A stretch of DNA of 64,000 nt from Desulfosudis oleivorans (GCA_020723325.1 DYJD01000009.1:162776-226775), one strand, 5' to 3'; counted from the stretch's first letter, positions 18,797 through 28,252 are shown. Made by a program: numbers and translations. Notes: generated by a model not told the origin, from the sequence alone.

Positions 18797-19903
18797 CTAC
18801 ACCACAATGTTCAATAGGCCGTTGCCTGTATTGATGCGTTCCAGCAATGTTAGGCCCGTGGAAGCGCTGGAAACAGCCAGACGGCAATCCACATGCTCGG
18901 CCTTGAATCCATGGGCCGCAAGATTGGACTTCAATTCCGGAATGCCGGCTGCGATCAGATCCCGGACACTTGCATCCGCCGTCTCAAAAAAACCGTTTAC
19001 GGTTTTTTGGAAAATGGAAAAATCCGCTGCCAGTTCCCCTAGATTCGACAGCTCCAGCAGCAAAGCTACCCGCACCACCCCGGCCCCCCGTGCTTTTGCG
19101 CCCTCATCCCGATCCGCAAGCTGAATCAGCAATTGGCCCAAACGCCATTCGCCTTCCAGTGATATGGGAAAAGGGAAAAAAAACTTGCCGGTTTCTTCCA
19201 GGGCTTGCTTGTTGAACAGTTGCAGGTCTTCCAGTTGATCCACAAACACCCGCATGGAGCCGCCCGCATCTGATTTTTCGGCCGGCTCATGTTGAAGGCC
19301 CTCCAAAATCAGGGCTTTTAAATCATCGGCAATCATTTCCTTAACCCGGCTTTTGTCCGCTGGGGTGTCTGCCAGCATTTGCCGGCGCAATTTGTGCTCC
19401 CAGCTCAGACCGCCGTCCCGGATGATGCGCCCAAGTATCTCCCGGTCGGGTGTTGCGGACTTGAGGGCCAAAGTAGAGAGCAGCTTTTTCAGGACAGGGC
19501 CGTGAATGCCGCTGGGCTTGGCTTTGGTTCCACTGCTCTCCAAGGAGTTCAAAAGATCAAAAACCAAGTGATAGGCTTCCTGACGAAAGGGGATCGGAAT
19601 TGTTTTTAAGGGCACTACAGGCGGATTAGCGCCTTCCGCCATGATTTTCAACACTGTTTCCCTGCCGGTTGATTGCACTTTTACGGTTATGCTTTCATCG
19701 ATCTTCAGCGGCGTATGGGTTTTCACCGCGACTCTCTGGCCCTGGATCAGCAGAACCGCCTCCCGCGGGCCGGAGTCCCCCACTACTCTTGCCGTTATTA
19801 TCCGGCCGGGACGCAGTCCGGATAAAAGCTTCTGGTTATCAGCCTTGGACTTGACCACAAGATCAGATGAAGAAACCAGCAGTCGCGATATCTTTTGGGC
19901 CAT
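18797..19903 (-). CDS. FliK-like flagellar hook-length control protein
   Basis: 368 residues. N-terminal region SGLRPGRIITARVVGDSGPREA then QRVAVKTHTPLKIDESITVKV is a small beta domain seen at the N-terminus of divergent FliK proteins. The C-terminal 120 residues fit the Flg_hook domain: VRVALLLELSNLGELAADF, a helix pair (FETADASVRDLIAAGIPELK) and LAAHGFKAEHVDCRLAV. FliK switches export from rod/hook to filament substrates. Position at the end of the flagellar cluster supports it. The middle lacks the long Pro/Gln-rich ruler of classical FliK, so it may be a FliK paralogue. Confidence 0.72.
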   Translation of the reverse strand: MAQKISRLLVSSSDLVVKSKADNQKLLSGLRPGRIITARVVGDSGPREAVLLIQGQRVAVKTHTPLKIDESITVKVQSTGRETVLKIMAEGANPPVVPLKTIPIPFRQEAYHLVFDLLNSLESSGTKAKPSGIHGPVLKKLLSTLALKSATPDREILGRIIRDGGLSWEHKLRRQMLADTPADKSRVKEMIADDLKALILEGLQHEPAEKSDAGGSMRVFVDQLEDLQLFNKQALEETGKFFFPFPISLEGEWRLGQLLIQLADRDEGAKARGAGVVRVALLLELSNLGELAADFSIFQKTVNGFFETADASVRDLIAAGIPELKSNLAAHGFKAEHVDCRLAVSSASTGLTLLERINTGNGLLNIVV

Positions 19904-19923
19904 GAAAAACCCCGTCTGCTTTC

Positions 19924-20400
19924 CTAGGTCATCGCCAACAACTTCTTTTTCAAATCAATGACCAAATCCACTTCTCCGCGGGACATGGTCAATTCCCGGG
20001 CAATGGCTTCCGAGTCAAAACCTTTTTCCAATAACCGGCCGATGGCCTCCTGTTGATCATAGACATGCACTTGATCTGCGCCCCAGGTCCCGGATTGCAG
20101 ATTCAAATCCGCCCGATTCAACAGCAGGTTCAAACTGATGATGCGGCTGTCCAGTTTTTCATTCAATTGATTGATGATTCGATTCTTTTCTTTTAATTGC
20201 TTTTCAAAATCCCGGGACGCTGTTTGCGCATCCTGGAACAATGGTTCGATCAGGCGAAAAACCTGTTCGGCCGCTCCGGCTGAAATCTCCCGCTGCAGGC
20301 TCATGCGGAGGCTGCGGATTAAATAAATCATGAACATGATTAAAAGCATATCAATCACGATCATGAGAATAGTAAGGAATTCGATGGATAGCCCCTTCAT
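19924..20400 (-). CDS. Flagellar-cluster membrane protein, DUF2802/DUF6115-like
   Basis: 158 residues: one N-terminal membrane helix (FLTILMIVIDMLLIMFMIYLI), a coiled coil at about 45-95 (FEKQLKEKNRIINQLNEKLD) and a C-terminal helix-turn-helix-like segment EAIGRLLEKGFDSEAIARE with GEVDLVIDLKKK. This architecture matches the small DUF2802/DUF6115 proteins that recur in flagellar gene clusters. Function unknown. It sits between two flagellar-cluster genes with gaps of about 20 bases. Confidence 0.72.
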   Translation of the reverse strand: MKGLSIEFLTILMIVIDMLLIMFMIYLIRSLRMSLQREISAGAAEQVFRLIEPLFQDAQTASRDFEKQLKEKNRIINQLNEKLDSRIISLNLLLNRADLNLQSGTWGADQVHVYDQQEAIGRLLEKGFDSEAIARELTMSRGEVDLVIDLKKKLLAMT

Positions 20401-20420
20401 GGTTTGATCAACACTCCTTA

Positions 20421-20720
20421 TCAGGCAATGGTATCCAGCAAGCGTCCGGTTCCCTCCGGATCTTCTTCATTCAACGCCTGTTTTTCCTTTTCTTTTTGTT
20501 CCTGCTCACGTTCCTGCTTTTCATCACGCTTTTTCTCCTGATACGGCTTGATCTTGTCCGCATTATCAGATTCATTGACGACAGCGCGCTGCTCCATTTC
20601 CTTGTGGGCCTGCTGGGCCGGGGTCATCTGGCGCGGATCCAGCATTTGTTTTATTTGCTGGCTGTCCCGGGCCGCATCCCCCTGTTGAACCACGATGGTG
20701 ATATTTGAAATCGTCGACAC
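20421..20720 (-). CDS. Small charged flagellar-cluster protein, unknown
   Basis: 99 residues, not recognised. The first 30 residues are neutral (MSTISNITIVVQQGDAARDS), the rest is strongly charged and helical (EKKRDEKQEREQEQKEKEKQ), probably a coiled coil. GTG start at 20720 with GGAGG 8 bases upstream. It lies between the FliL-like repeat protein and the DUF2802-like protein on the same strand, so it is a probable flagellar accessory protein. No signal peptide or membrane segment. Confidence 0.68.
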   Translation of the reverse strand: MSTISNITIVVQQGDAARDSQQIKQMLDPRQMTPAQQAHKEMEQRAVVNESDNADKIKPYQEKKRDEKQEREQEQKEKEKQALNEEDPEGTGRLLDTIA

Positions 20721-20753
20721 GGCACATTCCTCCCAAGCAAGATCTTTACCCTA

Positions 20754-23159
20754 TTAGACCGTTCTGAAATCATTCAGCTCCACCTTGCTGACTGCTTCAG
20801 CTTTCAAGGCCCGGTTCAAGGCCTCCTTGATCACCTTTTTCAGTTGCTCCGGATCGGTTTCACCTGCTTCTTTCTCAAAAAATTCCTTGCTGATGGCTGA
20901 ATAAACAATGGAGCGGAAAAACGCCTCCTGCCGGATGATTTCATTGGCAGACTCTGTTTTTTGCAGATCAATGATCACATCAGCGGTAATAAAGGCAATT
21001 TTTTCATTACCGGGTGGTGCAAAAACAACAAAACCCTTCAGCTCGATTTTAAAATCATGAGCCATTACCGGTGGTTTTTTCTTCTGGGCCGGGGGCGGTT
21101 TGGGTATGGATTTAACCGCAACTTCCGTCTGCATCCCGGTTTGCGAAGCGGTTTTCTTGCCGCGGAAATAATGATATCCGCCCGTTGACGCCAATATCAC
21201 CAGCAGGATCGAAGCAGCCAAGGCCATATACTTGGACCGATACCAGGGACGCCTTAAGGGTCGGAGCGCGGTCTCCTCTTTCTCAGCCAGAATGACCCGA
21301 TCCACTGGTTCCTGTGGCAGGGCGGCGGGCTCTTCAGGCTTGCTCTCTTCCGCGGCTCCAAGATCATCCTGCAACAACCGGTCGATTTCATCCTGGGAAA
21401 CCAGGTCTTTCTTCGGCCTTTCCTTGGCCTTTTGCACCGGCTGTACCGGCGCTTCTTCATCCACTTCCCGCAGCAACTGATCAATATCGTCCTGGGAAAT
21501 GATCTCTTCCTCGCCCGTCGACATTCCGCCGGCCGGGATCGATCCGCCTGGGCCATCTTCGCCCCCCAGCAACCGGTCAATGTCGTCCTGGGAAATGATC
21601 TCGGTTTCTTCCAATCCTTTTTTCAGAGCAACGGTTTCAGCAACATTATCTTCACCCCGTAATAGCCGATCAATGTCATCCTGGGAGATGATCTCGGTGG
21701 TGTCGCTTTCCGCTTTCGTGGGAAGAATTTCAGTCCCGCCTTCATCCTGCAATAGCCGCTCGATATCATCCTGGGAAATGATTTCGGTACTGTCTATTTC
21801 AGCTTTCAAGGCAACGGTTTTAGGACCGCTCTCATCCTGGAAAAGCCCATCGATATCATCCTGGGAAAAAATATCACTTGTATCTGCCCGGTCTTTCGGC
21901 CCCATGCTTTTATCTTCATCACCCTGATCCAGCATGAGCGAGTCGATTTCATCCTGGGAAATGAGTCCGCTTTCTCCAGCCGCTTTTGTCGGCGACTCCT
22001 TTAAGGGTTTTTTCTTGGCTGCGGCTTTTGCAAGCAGTTCATCCAGTTCGGCTTGGGTGATAAAATTGGAGCGCGCTTCTTCCTCTTCCACCGGGGCTGT
22101 TTCAGTCCCGCTCGGTTTTGCCTCCAATAAAAGCCGATTGATCTCGTCCTGTGTCAGGATCAAGCCGGCATCTTCCGTCGCCGAAGCCTGCTCTTCCAAT
22201 GTTCCGCTTTTGTGGTAGGACATCAACAATTGGTCGATATCAGCTTGAGTCACCAAAGAGGGGATGGGCTCTCCGGCTTGAGCTGTTTTGGGTATTTCGA
22301 TTTCAGTATTTTCCAAATTAATGCCGGCCAGCAACTGGTCGATGTCGGACTGGGTTACCATACCGCTATCCGCAGCCGGGGGCTCTTCAACCTTGGGCAG
22401 GGGCTCGGACGCACCACCACCGCCGAATAACTGGTCGATATCGGATTGGGATATCAGACCCGTGTCGGATTCGGCCACAGCCCCGCCGGATCCGCTCTCT
22501 TCCTCGGCTCCGGACAGCAAACGATCAATTTCAGACGGGGATACCACTCCGCTGTCCGCGGCCGGCGGCTCCTCAACCTTGGGCAAGGGCTCGGACGCAC
22601 CACCACCACCGAACAACTGGTCGATATCGGATTGGGATATCAGACCCGTATCGGATTCGGCCACAGCCCCGCCGGACCCGCTCTCTTCCTCGACTCCGGA
22701 CAGCAGGCGATCGATGTCGGATTGGGATACCACTCCGCTGTCCGCGGCTGGCGGCTCCTCAACCTTGAGCAGGGGCTCGGACACTTCACCGCCGCCGAAC
22801 AACTGGTCGATGTCGGACTGGGATATCAGGCCGGAATCCGACCCGGCTCCGGTCTCCTCCGCCGCGGCCGCAGCCCCGCCGGACCCGCTCTCTTCCTCGG
22901 CTCCGGGCGACCGTGAAATCAGCCGGATTTCATCAGAAATTTCCGCATCAAGGGTCTCCTCGATCTCCTCGGCTTTTTCCAGGGCAAGATCCAGCAGCCG
23001 CTCGATTTCATCCAGGCTGACCAGCTCTGCAGCAGGCCCTGCCCGGCGAACCGGCTCTTCCACGGCCACGGATTCTTCCGAAACCCCCCGCAACAGACGA
23101 TCAATATCATCCTGGGAGATCTGATCGCTTTCAGCATCTTGATGGAGGATATCGTCCAT
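20754..23159 (-). CDS. FliL-like protein with 18 FliM-type CheY-docking motifs
   Basis: 801 residues. Residues 13-600 are acidic and low-complexity and carry, by eye, 18 copies of a 10-residue motif, consensus (I/V)SQ(D/S)DIDRLL with variants such as VSPSEIDRLL, LTQDEINRLL and ITQAELDELL. This equals the FliM N-terminal peptide (E. coli FliM ILSQAEIDALL; FliM in this window ILSQEEVDSLL), which binds phosphorylated CheY. One membrane helix follows at about 645-665 (MALAASILLVILASTGGY), then a FliL-like domain (702-801: FKIELKGFVVFAPPG to KVELNDFRTV). Predicted topology puts the motif arm in the cytoplasm and the FliL domain in the periplasm. A canonical FliL is present separately. Residues 110-280 are three near-identical 62-residue blocks. 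Follows fliA by 16 bases. Confidence 0.85.
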   Translation of the reverse strand: MDDILHQDAESDQISQDDIDRLLRGVSEESVAVEEPVRRAGPAAELVSLDEIERLLDLALEKAEEIEETLDAEISDEIRLISRSPGAEEESGSGGAAAAAEETGAGSDSGLISQSDIDQLFGGGEVSEPLLKVEEPPAADSGVVSQSDIDRLLSGVEEESGSGGAVAESDTGLISQSDIDQLFGGGGASEPLPKVEEPPAADSGVVSPSEIDRLLSGAEEESGSGGAVAESDTGLISQSDIDQLFGGGGASEPLPKVEEPPAADSGMVTQSDIDQLLAGINLENTEIEIPKTAQAGEPIPSLVTQADIDQLLMSYHKSGTLEEQASATEDAGLILTQDEINRLLLEAKPSGTETAPVEEEEARSNFITQAELDELLAKAAAKKKPLKESPTKAAGESGLISQDEIDSLMLDQGDEDKSMGPKDRADTSDIFSQDDIDGLFQDESGPKTVALKAEIDSTEIISQDDIERLLQDEGGTEILPTKAESDTTEIISQDDIDRLLRGEDNVAETVALKKGLEETEIISQDDIDRLLGGEDGPGGSIPAGGMSTGEEEIISQDDIDQLLREVDEEAPVQPVQKAKERPKKDLVSQDEIDRLLQDDLGAAEESKPEEPAALPQEPVDRVILAEKEETALRPLRRPWYRSKYMALAASILLVILASTGGYHYFRGKKTASQTGMQTEVAVKSIPKPPPAQKKKPPVMAHDFKIELKGFVVFAPPGNEKIAFITADVIIDLQKTESANEIIRQEAFFRSIVYSAISKEFFEKEAGETDPEQLKKVIKEALNRALKAEAVSKVELNDFRTV
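22320..22832 (-). repeat. Tandem 186-base coding repeats inside the motif protein
   Basis: Two full and one partial direct repeat of 186 bases encode the block GLISQSDIDQLFGGGGASEP, LPKVEEPPAADSG, VVSPSEIDRLLSG and EEESGSGGAVAESDT. Each block holds two docking motifs. The DNA is nearly identical between copies, which indicates recent duplication and a site prone to copy-number change. Confidence 0.85.
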
Positions 23160-23175
23160 TGTCCGGCTCTTGTTT

Positions 23176-23958
23176 TTATTCGTAGAATGTCTTCAGCTTG
23201 TTTTTCAATTTGATCAGGGCCATGGTGTGGATCTGGCAGATCCGGGACTCGGTCAAGCTCAACACCTTGCCGATTTCATTCAAGGTGAGTTCATCATGAT
23301 AATATAGGGAAATGACCAGTTGTTCCTTTTCGGAAAGGCCGGTGATGGCCTTGGCCACCACCTGCTTCAATTCTTGCCTGGCAAAATTCCGGGAAGGATC
23401 ATCCAGGCTGCGAACTCCATCCTGAAACCGCTTCTGGGACATGGTCTCGTTATCCTGGTTGCGGATGAATTCATCCAGGCTGAGAATGGCCGTGCCGTGT
23501 ATGTCCGTGAGATGCCGATAGTATTGATCCAGATTGATCCCGAGTTCCCCGGCGATTTCGCGGTCCTCGGCCGGCCGTCCCTCCCGGGCCTCCACCGTTG
23601 CCACCGCTTTTTCAATTTCCCGAATTTTCTTGCGCATGGAGCGGGAATACCAGTCCATACTGCGCAGTTCGTCCAGGATGGCCCCGCGGATGCGGTATTC
23701 GGCATAGGTCTGCAGATTCACTTCCTTCTGCGGATCATACTTGTCCACCGCATCAATCAGTCCCATGCAACCGGCGCTGATCAGCTCATCCAACATCACA
23801 CTGGAGGGCAGCTTGGCCGCCATCTTGCCGGCAATGCGCTTGACCAGATAAGCGTATTTGACAATCATTGCCTCCCGGACCTGGGGATCAAGGGGCCCTG
23901 GATTTATATTTTCGCCGGATTGCTCGTATTGTAACACCATATATTCCCGTTTCGGCAT
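23176..23958 (-). CDS. fliA: Flagellar sigma factor FliA (sigma-28)
   Basis: 260 residues, FliA/WhiG class with regions 2, 3 and 4: DELISAGCMGLIDAVDKYDP (region 2), FQTYAEYRIRGAILDELR-like NLQTYAEYRIRGAI, region 3 GELGINLDQYYRHL, and region 4 LSEKEQLVISLYYHDELTLN with LTESRICQIH. It directs late flagellar and chemotaxis genes. The gene starts 5 bases after flhG; the exact start is uncertain (ATG at 23958 or 23940). No FlgM anti-sigma gene is in the window. Confidence 0.93.
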   Translation of the reverse strand: MPKREYMVLQYEQSGENINPGPLDPQVREAMIVKYAYLVKRIAGKMAAKLPSSVMLDELISAGCMGLIDAVDKYDPQKEVNLQTYAEYRIRGAILDELRSMDWYSRSMRKKIREIEKAVATVEAREGRPAEDREIAGELGINLDQYYRHLTDIHGTAILSLDEFIRNQDNETMSQKRFQDGVRSLDDPSRNFARQELKQVVAKAITGLSEKEQLVISLYYHDELTLNEIGKVLSLTESRICQIHTMALIKLKNKLKTFYE

Positions 23959-23963
23959 TGGGT

Positions 23964-24980
23964 CTATTGTGTGTCTCCCAGCATCTGGGAGGTGCGGAAA
24001 CCGATAAAGCGTTTTAAGAAAAATTTTATGTTGCCGTCCGACTCATGCCGCCGGGGCGACTCTAAAATGCCGGCAGCCAGTTTGATGAACTGTTTGCTGC
24101 ATTCGGCGCCGGGATAAAGGCTCATGACCGGTTTGCGGCGCAGCACGGCCTTTCTCATGAGCTCATCCCCTGGAATGAAACCGATATATTCCAGCAGGAC
24201 CCCGTTCAGGAAGCGGTCCGCCACCTGGCTCAAATTTTCATACACCGCCTTGGCCACGCTGTTGTCCTTGACCATATTCACGAGGATCTTGAAATGCTTG
24301 GTGCCGTGCTGGGTGAACATCACCTTGATCATGGCATAAGCATCGGTGATGGAAGTCGGTTCATCCGTCACCACAATGATGCATTCGTCGGCCGCCAAAT
24401 TAAAATACACCACATTGGCGGAAATACCCGCACCGGTATCGATGAGAAACACATCCAGCATGTCATCCAGGGCTTCGAACTCACTCAGAAGGTTCAGTTT
24501 CTGACCTTCTGAAAGATGGGTCAGTTCCGCAACCCCGGAACCGGCCGGAATAATGCGAATCCCCTCAGGACCCTCCACCATTACATCCGCAAGGGATTTT
24601 TCGCCGTCGATCACATGGCCCATGTGATAGGAAGGATTCAAGCCGAAAATGATATCGATATTGGCCAGCCCAAGATCCGCATCAAAGATCAGCACTTTTT
24701 TCCCAAGCCGGGCAAAGGCTACTGCCAAATTCCCCACGATATTGGTCTTGCCCACACCACCCTTGCCGCTGGTTACGGAAATCACCCGCGGGGCATGCTG
24801 AATCGAACGGGGCGCCGTGCTGCCGGAAATCATTCGCCGCCGCGCTTCCACGGCTTTTGTCTCCACAATTTTTCGTAATCCTTGTGCCTGATCCACGTTT
24901 CGTCTCCCTTGTGTGATCTGTTCACACCCTTGTTGATCATGATCCTCTACAGGGGTATCTTTGCTGCCGGAATCTGTCAC
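23964..24980 (-). CDS. flhG: Flagellar number regulator FlhG (MinD/ParA-like ATPase)
   Basis: 338 residues. Deviant Walker A SGKGGVGKT at 71-79, DADLGLANIDIIFGL Walker A' region, and DTGAGISANVVYF Walker B region mark the MinD/FlhG family. The C-terminal amphipathic segment could mediate membrane binding. FlhG limits flagella number by stimulating the FlhF GTPase. A long 60-residue polar N-terminal extension precedes the ATPase and may hold the FlhF-activating DQAxxLR-type motif (DQAQGLRKIV at about 30-39). GTG start with AGGGG just upstream; 7 bases after flhF. Confidence 0.92.
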   Translation of the reverse strand: MTDSGSKDTPVEDHDQQGCEQITQGRRNVDQAQGLRKIVETKAVEARRRMISGSTAPRSIQHAPRVISVTSGKGGVGKTNIVGNLAVAFARLGKKVLIFDADLGLANIDIIFGLNPSYHMGHVIDGEKSLADVMVEGPEGIRIIPAGSGVAELTHLSEGQKLNLLSEFEALDDMLDVFLIDTGAGISANVVYFNLAADECIIVVTDEPTSITDAYAMIKVMFTQHGTKHFKILVNMVKDNSVAKAVYENLSQVADRFLNGVLLEYIGFIPGDELMRKAVLRRKPVMSLYPGAECSKQFIKLAAGILESPRRHESDGNIKFFLKRFIGFRTSQMLGDTQ

Positions 24981-24987
24981 CGTCCCC

Positions 24988-26163
24988 TTACATCCGGTTG
25001 AAAATCAGCCGCGATATGGTCTGGCGGCTGGCGGGCAGGATGTCTTCCGGTACATTCTGCCCGTTGGTGATGAACGAAATCGGCAGGCGATAGTCCAACA
25101 ACTGATCAATAATGCCGCCGCGCTGATTGGTTTCATCAATCTTGGTAAAAATATAGGTCTGGGGCTTCAGCACCGCAAAACGTTCAACCGCGGCCTTCAT
25201 ATCCGCCCGCCGGGTGGTGGCGCTGATCACCAACTGACTGGATATTTTCGGTTCGCATTCCAAGAGACGCGCCAGCTCCGCCATGCGTTTGCGATCCAGA
25301 TGACTTTGACCGGCCGTATCCACCAGGACCACATCCTTGTTTTGCATTTTCCGGGCCGCAGCGCGGACATCCTGGCTGGAAAAGGCGGACATGCAGGGCA
25401 GGCCGATGATGGCGGCATAGGTCTTCAGTTGTTCGATGGCGCCGATGCGAAAGCTGTCAATGGACACCAAACCAACTTTTTGCTTGCGCTTCAAACTCAA
25501 ATCCGCCGCCAACTTGGCGATGGTGGTGGTCTTACCCACGCCGGTGGGTCCCACAAAACTGATGATTTTACGCCCTTCTTCCTCGGTTTTGGAAGCGCCG
25601 GAAGCAAACGGATCGGCCACGATGATGGTGCGGGCCACGGCGGCCAGCACTTGTTTGCGGATCTCGGCGGCGTTGAGATCGCCTTCATTCTCCACCCGTG
25701 CAAATTTATTGATAAAAAACTGGGCGCGCTCGCTGGAAAGACCGGTGCGCACCAAACCGGAATATAATTCCAGCAATTCCGGATATTGCTGCAGCACAGC
25801 CGGCCACCCGCCGGCATGATTCAACAGGAAAATCATATCCTTGATCCGCAACAACTCTTCCCGGATGGTGCCATGCTGGTGGCTGGCCTGAAAAAAACAA
25901 GACTCATCAGTCTTGAGCGCTTCCGTGGCGCCGCCCTTGTCCTTGTCCGGGATTTCTTTTGCGGTTGATACAGAGGACGTCTCGGTGAAAGATTTCTTTT
26001 CCTTGGGCGCGGCCATCACTTCGAAAAGAACCTGTTCCCCTGGATGCCGGCCTTGGCCGGGTATGCGCCGCGTGGAAAAAATGACGGCATCCGGCCCCAT
26101 CTCTTTCTTGATCCTGCCGATGGCCTCTTGGATGCTCTTGGTCTGATAGCGTTTAAGTTGCAT
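24988..26163 (-). CDS. flhF: Flagellar SRP-like GTPase FlhF
   Basis: 391 residues: basic N-terminal B region (LKRYQTKSIQEAIGRIKKEM), variable linker to about 95, N domain, and G domain with P-loop GPTGVGKTTT at 205-214, LVSIDSFRIGAIEQLKTY, LVDTAGQS and the TKIDE specificity motif. FlhF recruits early flagellar components to the cell pole, so the organism probably has polar flagella. The ATG overlaps the flhA 3' end by 11 bases. Confidence 0.94.
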   Translation of the reverse strand: MQLKRYQTKSIQEAIGRIKKEMGPDAVIFSTRRIPGQGRHPGEQVLFEVMAAPKEKKSFTETSSVSTAKEIPDKDKGGATEALKTDESCFFQASHQHGTIREELLRIKDMIFLLNHAGGWPAVLQQYPELLELYSGLVRTGLSSERAQFFINKFARVENEGDLNAAEIRKQVLAAVARTIIVADPFASGASKTEEEGRKIISFVGPTGVGKTTTIAKLAADLSLKRKQKVGLVSIDSFRIGAIEQLKTYAAIIGLPCMSAFSSQDVRAAARKMQNKDVVLVDTAGQSHLDRKRMAELARLLECEPKISSQLVISATTRRADMKAAVERFAVLKPQTYIFTKIDETNQRGGIIDQLLDYRLPISFITNGQNVPEDILPASRQTISRLIFNRM

Positions 26164-28252
26164 GCTTCAAGATTACCTTTCCCACGGATTGGATCCGGAT
26201 ATTCTGGGAAATCTCGGCATGGGACAAGACAAATACCGAGGCGGCGAAATGCTCTATGATTCTTCGCAAATGCCTGCGCAACAGGGGGGAACACAGGATG
26301 ATGGGCTGCACGCTGATATTCATGAATTTTTCCACTTCCTCCTTGATGGAGTTGATGATGGATTCAACCACCCGGGGTTCCAGGGACAGATACAGACCAT
26401 GTTCCGATTGTTGAATGCCCTTGGAAAGGGTCTCCTCCACAGCCGGATCCACGGTGATCACCTGCAGCACACCGCCTTCCTGCACATAGGGTTCAAGGAT
26501 GGATCGACCCAGTTTTTGCCGGACATATTCCGTGAGCAAGTCCCCATCCTTGCTCATGGGCGCGTAATCCGCAAGGGTTTCCACGATGGTCAGGAGATCC
26601 CGGATGGACACCCGCTCCCGCAACAAATTCTGAAGCACTTTCTGAACCGCCCCCAGGGATAGAAGATTGGGCACCAGTTCTTCCACTGCCTTGGGATTGG
26701 TCTTGGAAAGGTGCTCCAGCAAGTGCTGGGTTTCCTGCTTGCCCAGGAGATCGGCGGCATTGGTACGGATGATTTCAGTGATGTGGGTGGCGATGACCGT
26801 GGCATTGTCCACCACCGTATAGCCGCTGAATTTGGCGTCCTCTTCCCGGTCCGGGGGGATCCAGAGGGCCGGCAGCTTAAAAGCCGGCTCCACGGTGGGA
26901 ACGCCCTCGATCTTGCGGCTCACCCCCCCGGGATCCATGGCCAGCAGGTGGTTGGCCATAAGCTCGGCCCTGGCCATTTCCACACCTTTGATCAGCACAC
27001 GGTATTCGGACGGCTTGAGTTTCAGATTATCCCGGATGTGAATGGCCGGTACGATGATGCCCATTTCCGTGGCGAACTGCCGCCGGATGGCGCGGATGCG
27101 GCCGAGCAAGGTGCCGTCCTGATCCCGGTCCACCAAGGGGATCAGACCGTAACCCACTTCCAGTTCCATGGTGTCCAGGGTCAGCAGATGCTCCACTTCT
27201 TCCGGACCGGCGGCGGCCGCACCTTCCCCAGGCGGGGCAAGGGCTGCCGGCGCTTCCTTTTCCAGAAAGCCCTTGCGTTGCAGAAAATACACCCCGCCCC
27301 CCAGAATCAGAGCCAAGGTCATAAAAGGCAGGGCCGGCAGCCCCGGCACCAGCCCGAACAGAAAGACAATCAGCGAACCGATATAGATGGGCGTGACATT
27401 GGCGAAAATGTGCTTCCCGAATTCCTTGCCCATGCTCTGCTCGCTGGCGGCCCTGGAAACCAGGATACCGGCAGCGGTGGAAACGATCAGGGCCGGAATT
27501 TGCGCCACCAGACCATCGCCCACCGTGAGCAAGGTGTAATTCTGGGCCGCTTCCAACAGGGTCATATTCTGCTGCAGCACGCCGATGATGAACCCGGCGA
27601 TGATATTGACGATGGTGATGACGATGCCGGCAATGGCATCCCCCCGTACAAACTTGCTGGCCCCGTCCATGGCGCCGTGGAATTCCGCTTCGCTGGCAAC
27701 TTCCTTGCGGCGTTTGCGGGCCTCGTTCTCGTCGATGATGCCGGCATTCAAATCCGCATCAATGGCCATTTGCTTGCCGGGCATGCCGTCCAGGGTAAAG
27801 CGCGCCGCCACCTCGGCAATGCGTCCGGAGCCTTTGGTAATGACGATGAAATTGATGAGCACCAGGATCATGAAAATGATCACGCCGATGACATAATTGC
27901 CGCCCACCACGAAGCTGCCGAAGGATTTGATCACCGCCCCGGCCGCCAGATGGCCCTCATGGCCGTGGAGCAGGATCAGCCGCGTGGAAGCCACGTTCAA
28001 CGAGAGCCGGAACAGGGTCAGCACCAGCAGCAGGCTCGGGAAAATGGAGAACTCCAGGGGCGAGGTGGTATACATGGTGGTGACCAGAATGATGATGGAC
28101 AAGGTAATGTTCAAGGCCAACAAAAGATCCAGCAGAAAAGGCGGGATGGGCAGCAGCATGGCCATCAAGACGCCCATGACGGCGACAACCATGCCGATAT
28201 CTGAGGAATTCCTTAGTATGATGCTGATAAACCCGGTTCGTTCACCTGCCAT
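26153..28252 (-). CDS. flhA: Flagellar export gate protein FlhA
   Basis: About 699 residues. Eight N-terminal membrane helices (first GMVVAVMGVLMAMLLPIPPF), the FHIPEP signature region between helices (AEVAARFTLDGMPGKQMAID), and a large cytoplasmic domain binding export chaperones. The ATG at 28252 has AAGGAG 6 bases upstream; a GTG 48 bases further upstream would add a basic tail. Typical length for FlhA is about 690-700. It is the major transmembrane gate of the flagellar type III export apparatus. Confidence 0.95.
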   Translation of the reverse strand: MAGERTGFISIILRNSSDIGMVVAVMGVLMAMLLPIPPFLLDLLLALNITLSIIILVTTMYTTSPLEFSIFPSLLLVLTLFRLSLNVASTRLILLHGHEGHLAAGAVIKSFGSFVVGGNYVIGVIIFMILVLINFIVITKGSGRIAEVAARFTLDGMPGKQMAIDADLNAGIIDENEARKRRKEVASEAEFHGAMDGASKFVRGDAIAGIVITIVNIIAGFIIGVLQQNMTLLEAAQNYTLLTVGDGLVAQIPALIVSTAAGILVSRAASEQSMGKEFGKHIFANVTPIYIGSLIVFLFGLVPGLPALPFMTLALILGGGVYFLQRKGFLEKEAPAALAPPGEGAAAAGPEEVEHLLTLDTMELEVGYGLIPLVDRDQDGTLLGRIRAIRRQFATEMGIIVPAIHIRDNLKLKPSEYRVLIKGVEMARAELMANHLLAMDPGGVSRKIEGVPTVEPAFKLPALWIPPDREEDAKFSGYTVVDNATVIATHITEIIRTNAADLLGKQETQHLLEHLSKTNPKAVEELVPNLLSLGAVQKVLQNLLRERVSIRDLLTIVETLADYAPMSKDGDLLTEYVRQKLGRSILEPYVQEGGVLQVITVDPAVEETLSKGIQQSEHGLYLSLEPRVVESIINSIKEEVEKFMNISVQPIILCSPLLRRHLRRIIEHFAASVFVLSHAEISQNIRIQSVGKVILKHAT

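Noticed and set aside
26711..28204. Long plus-strand frame opposite flhA
   Set aside because: Antisense shadow of a clear FlhA gene; composition (Gln/His/Gly-rich) is typical of a non-coding frame in GC-rich DNA. The same holds for 1432-2691, 3413-4582 (minus) and 22288-23124.
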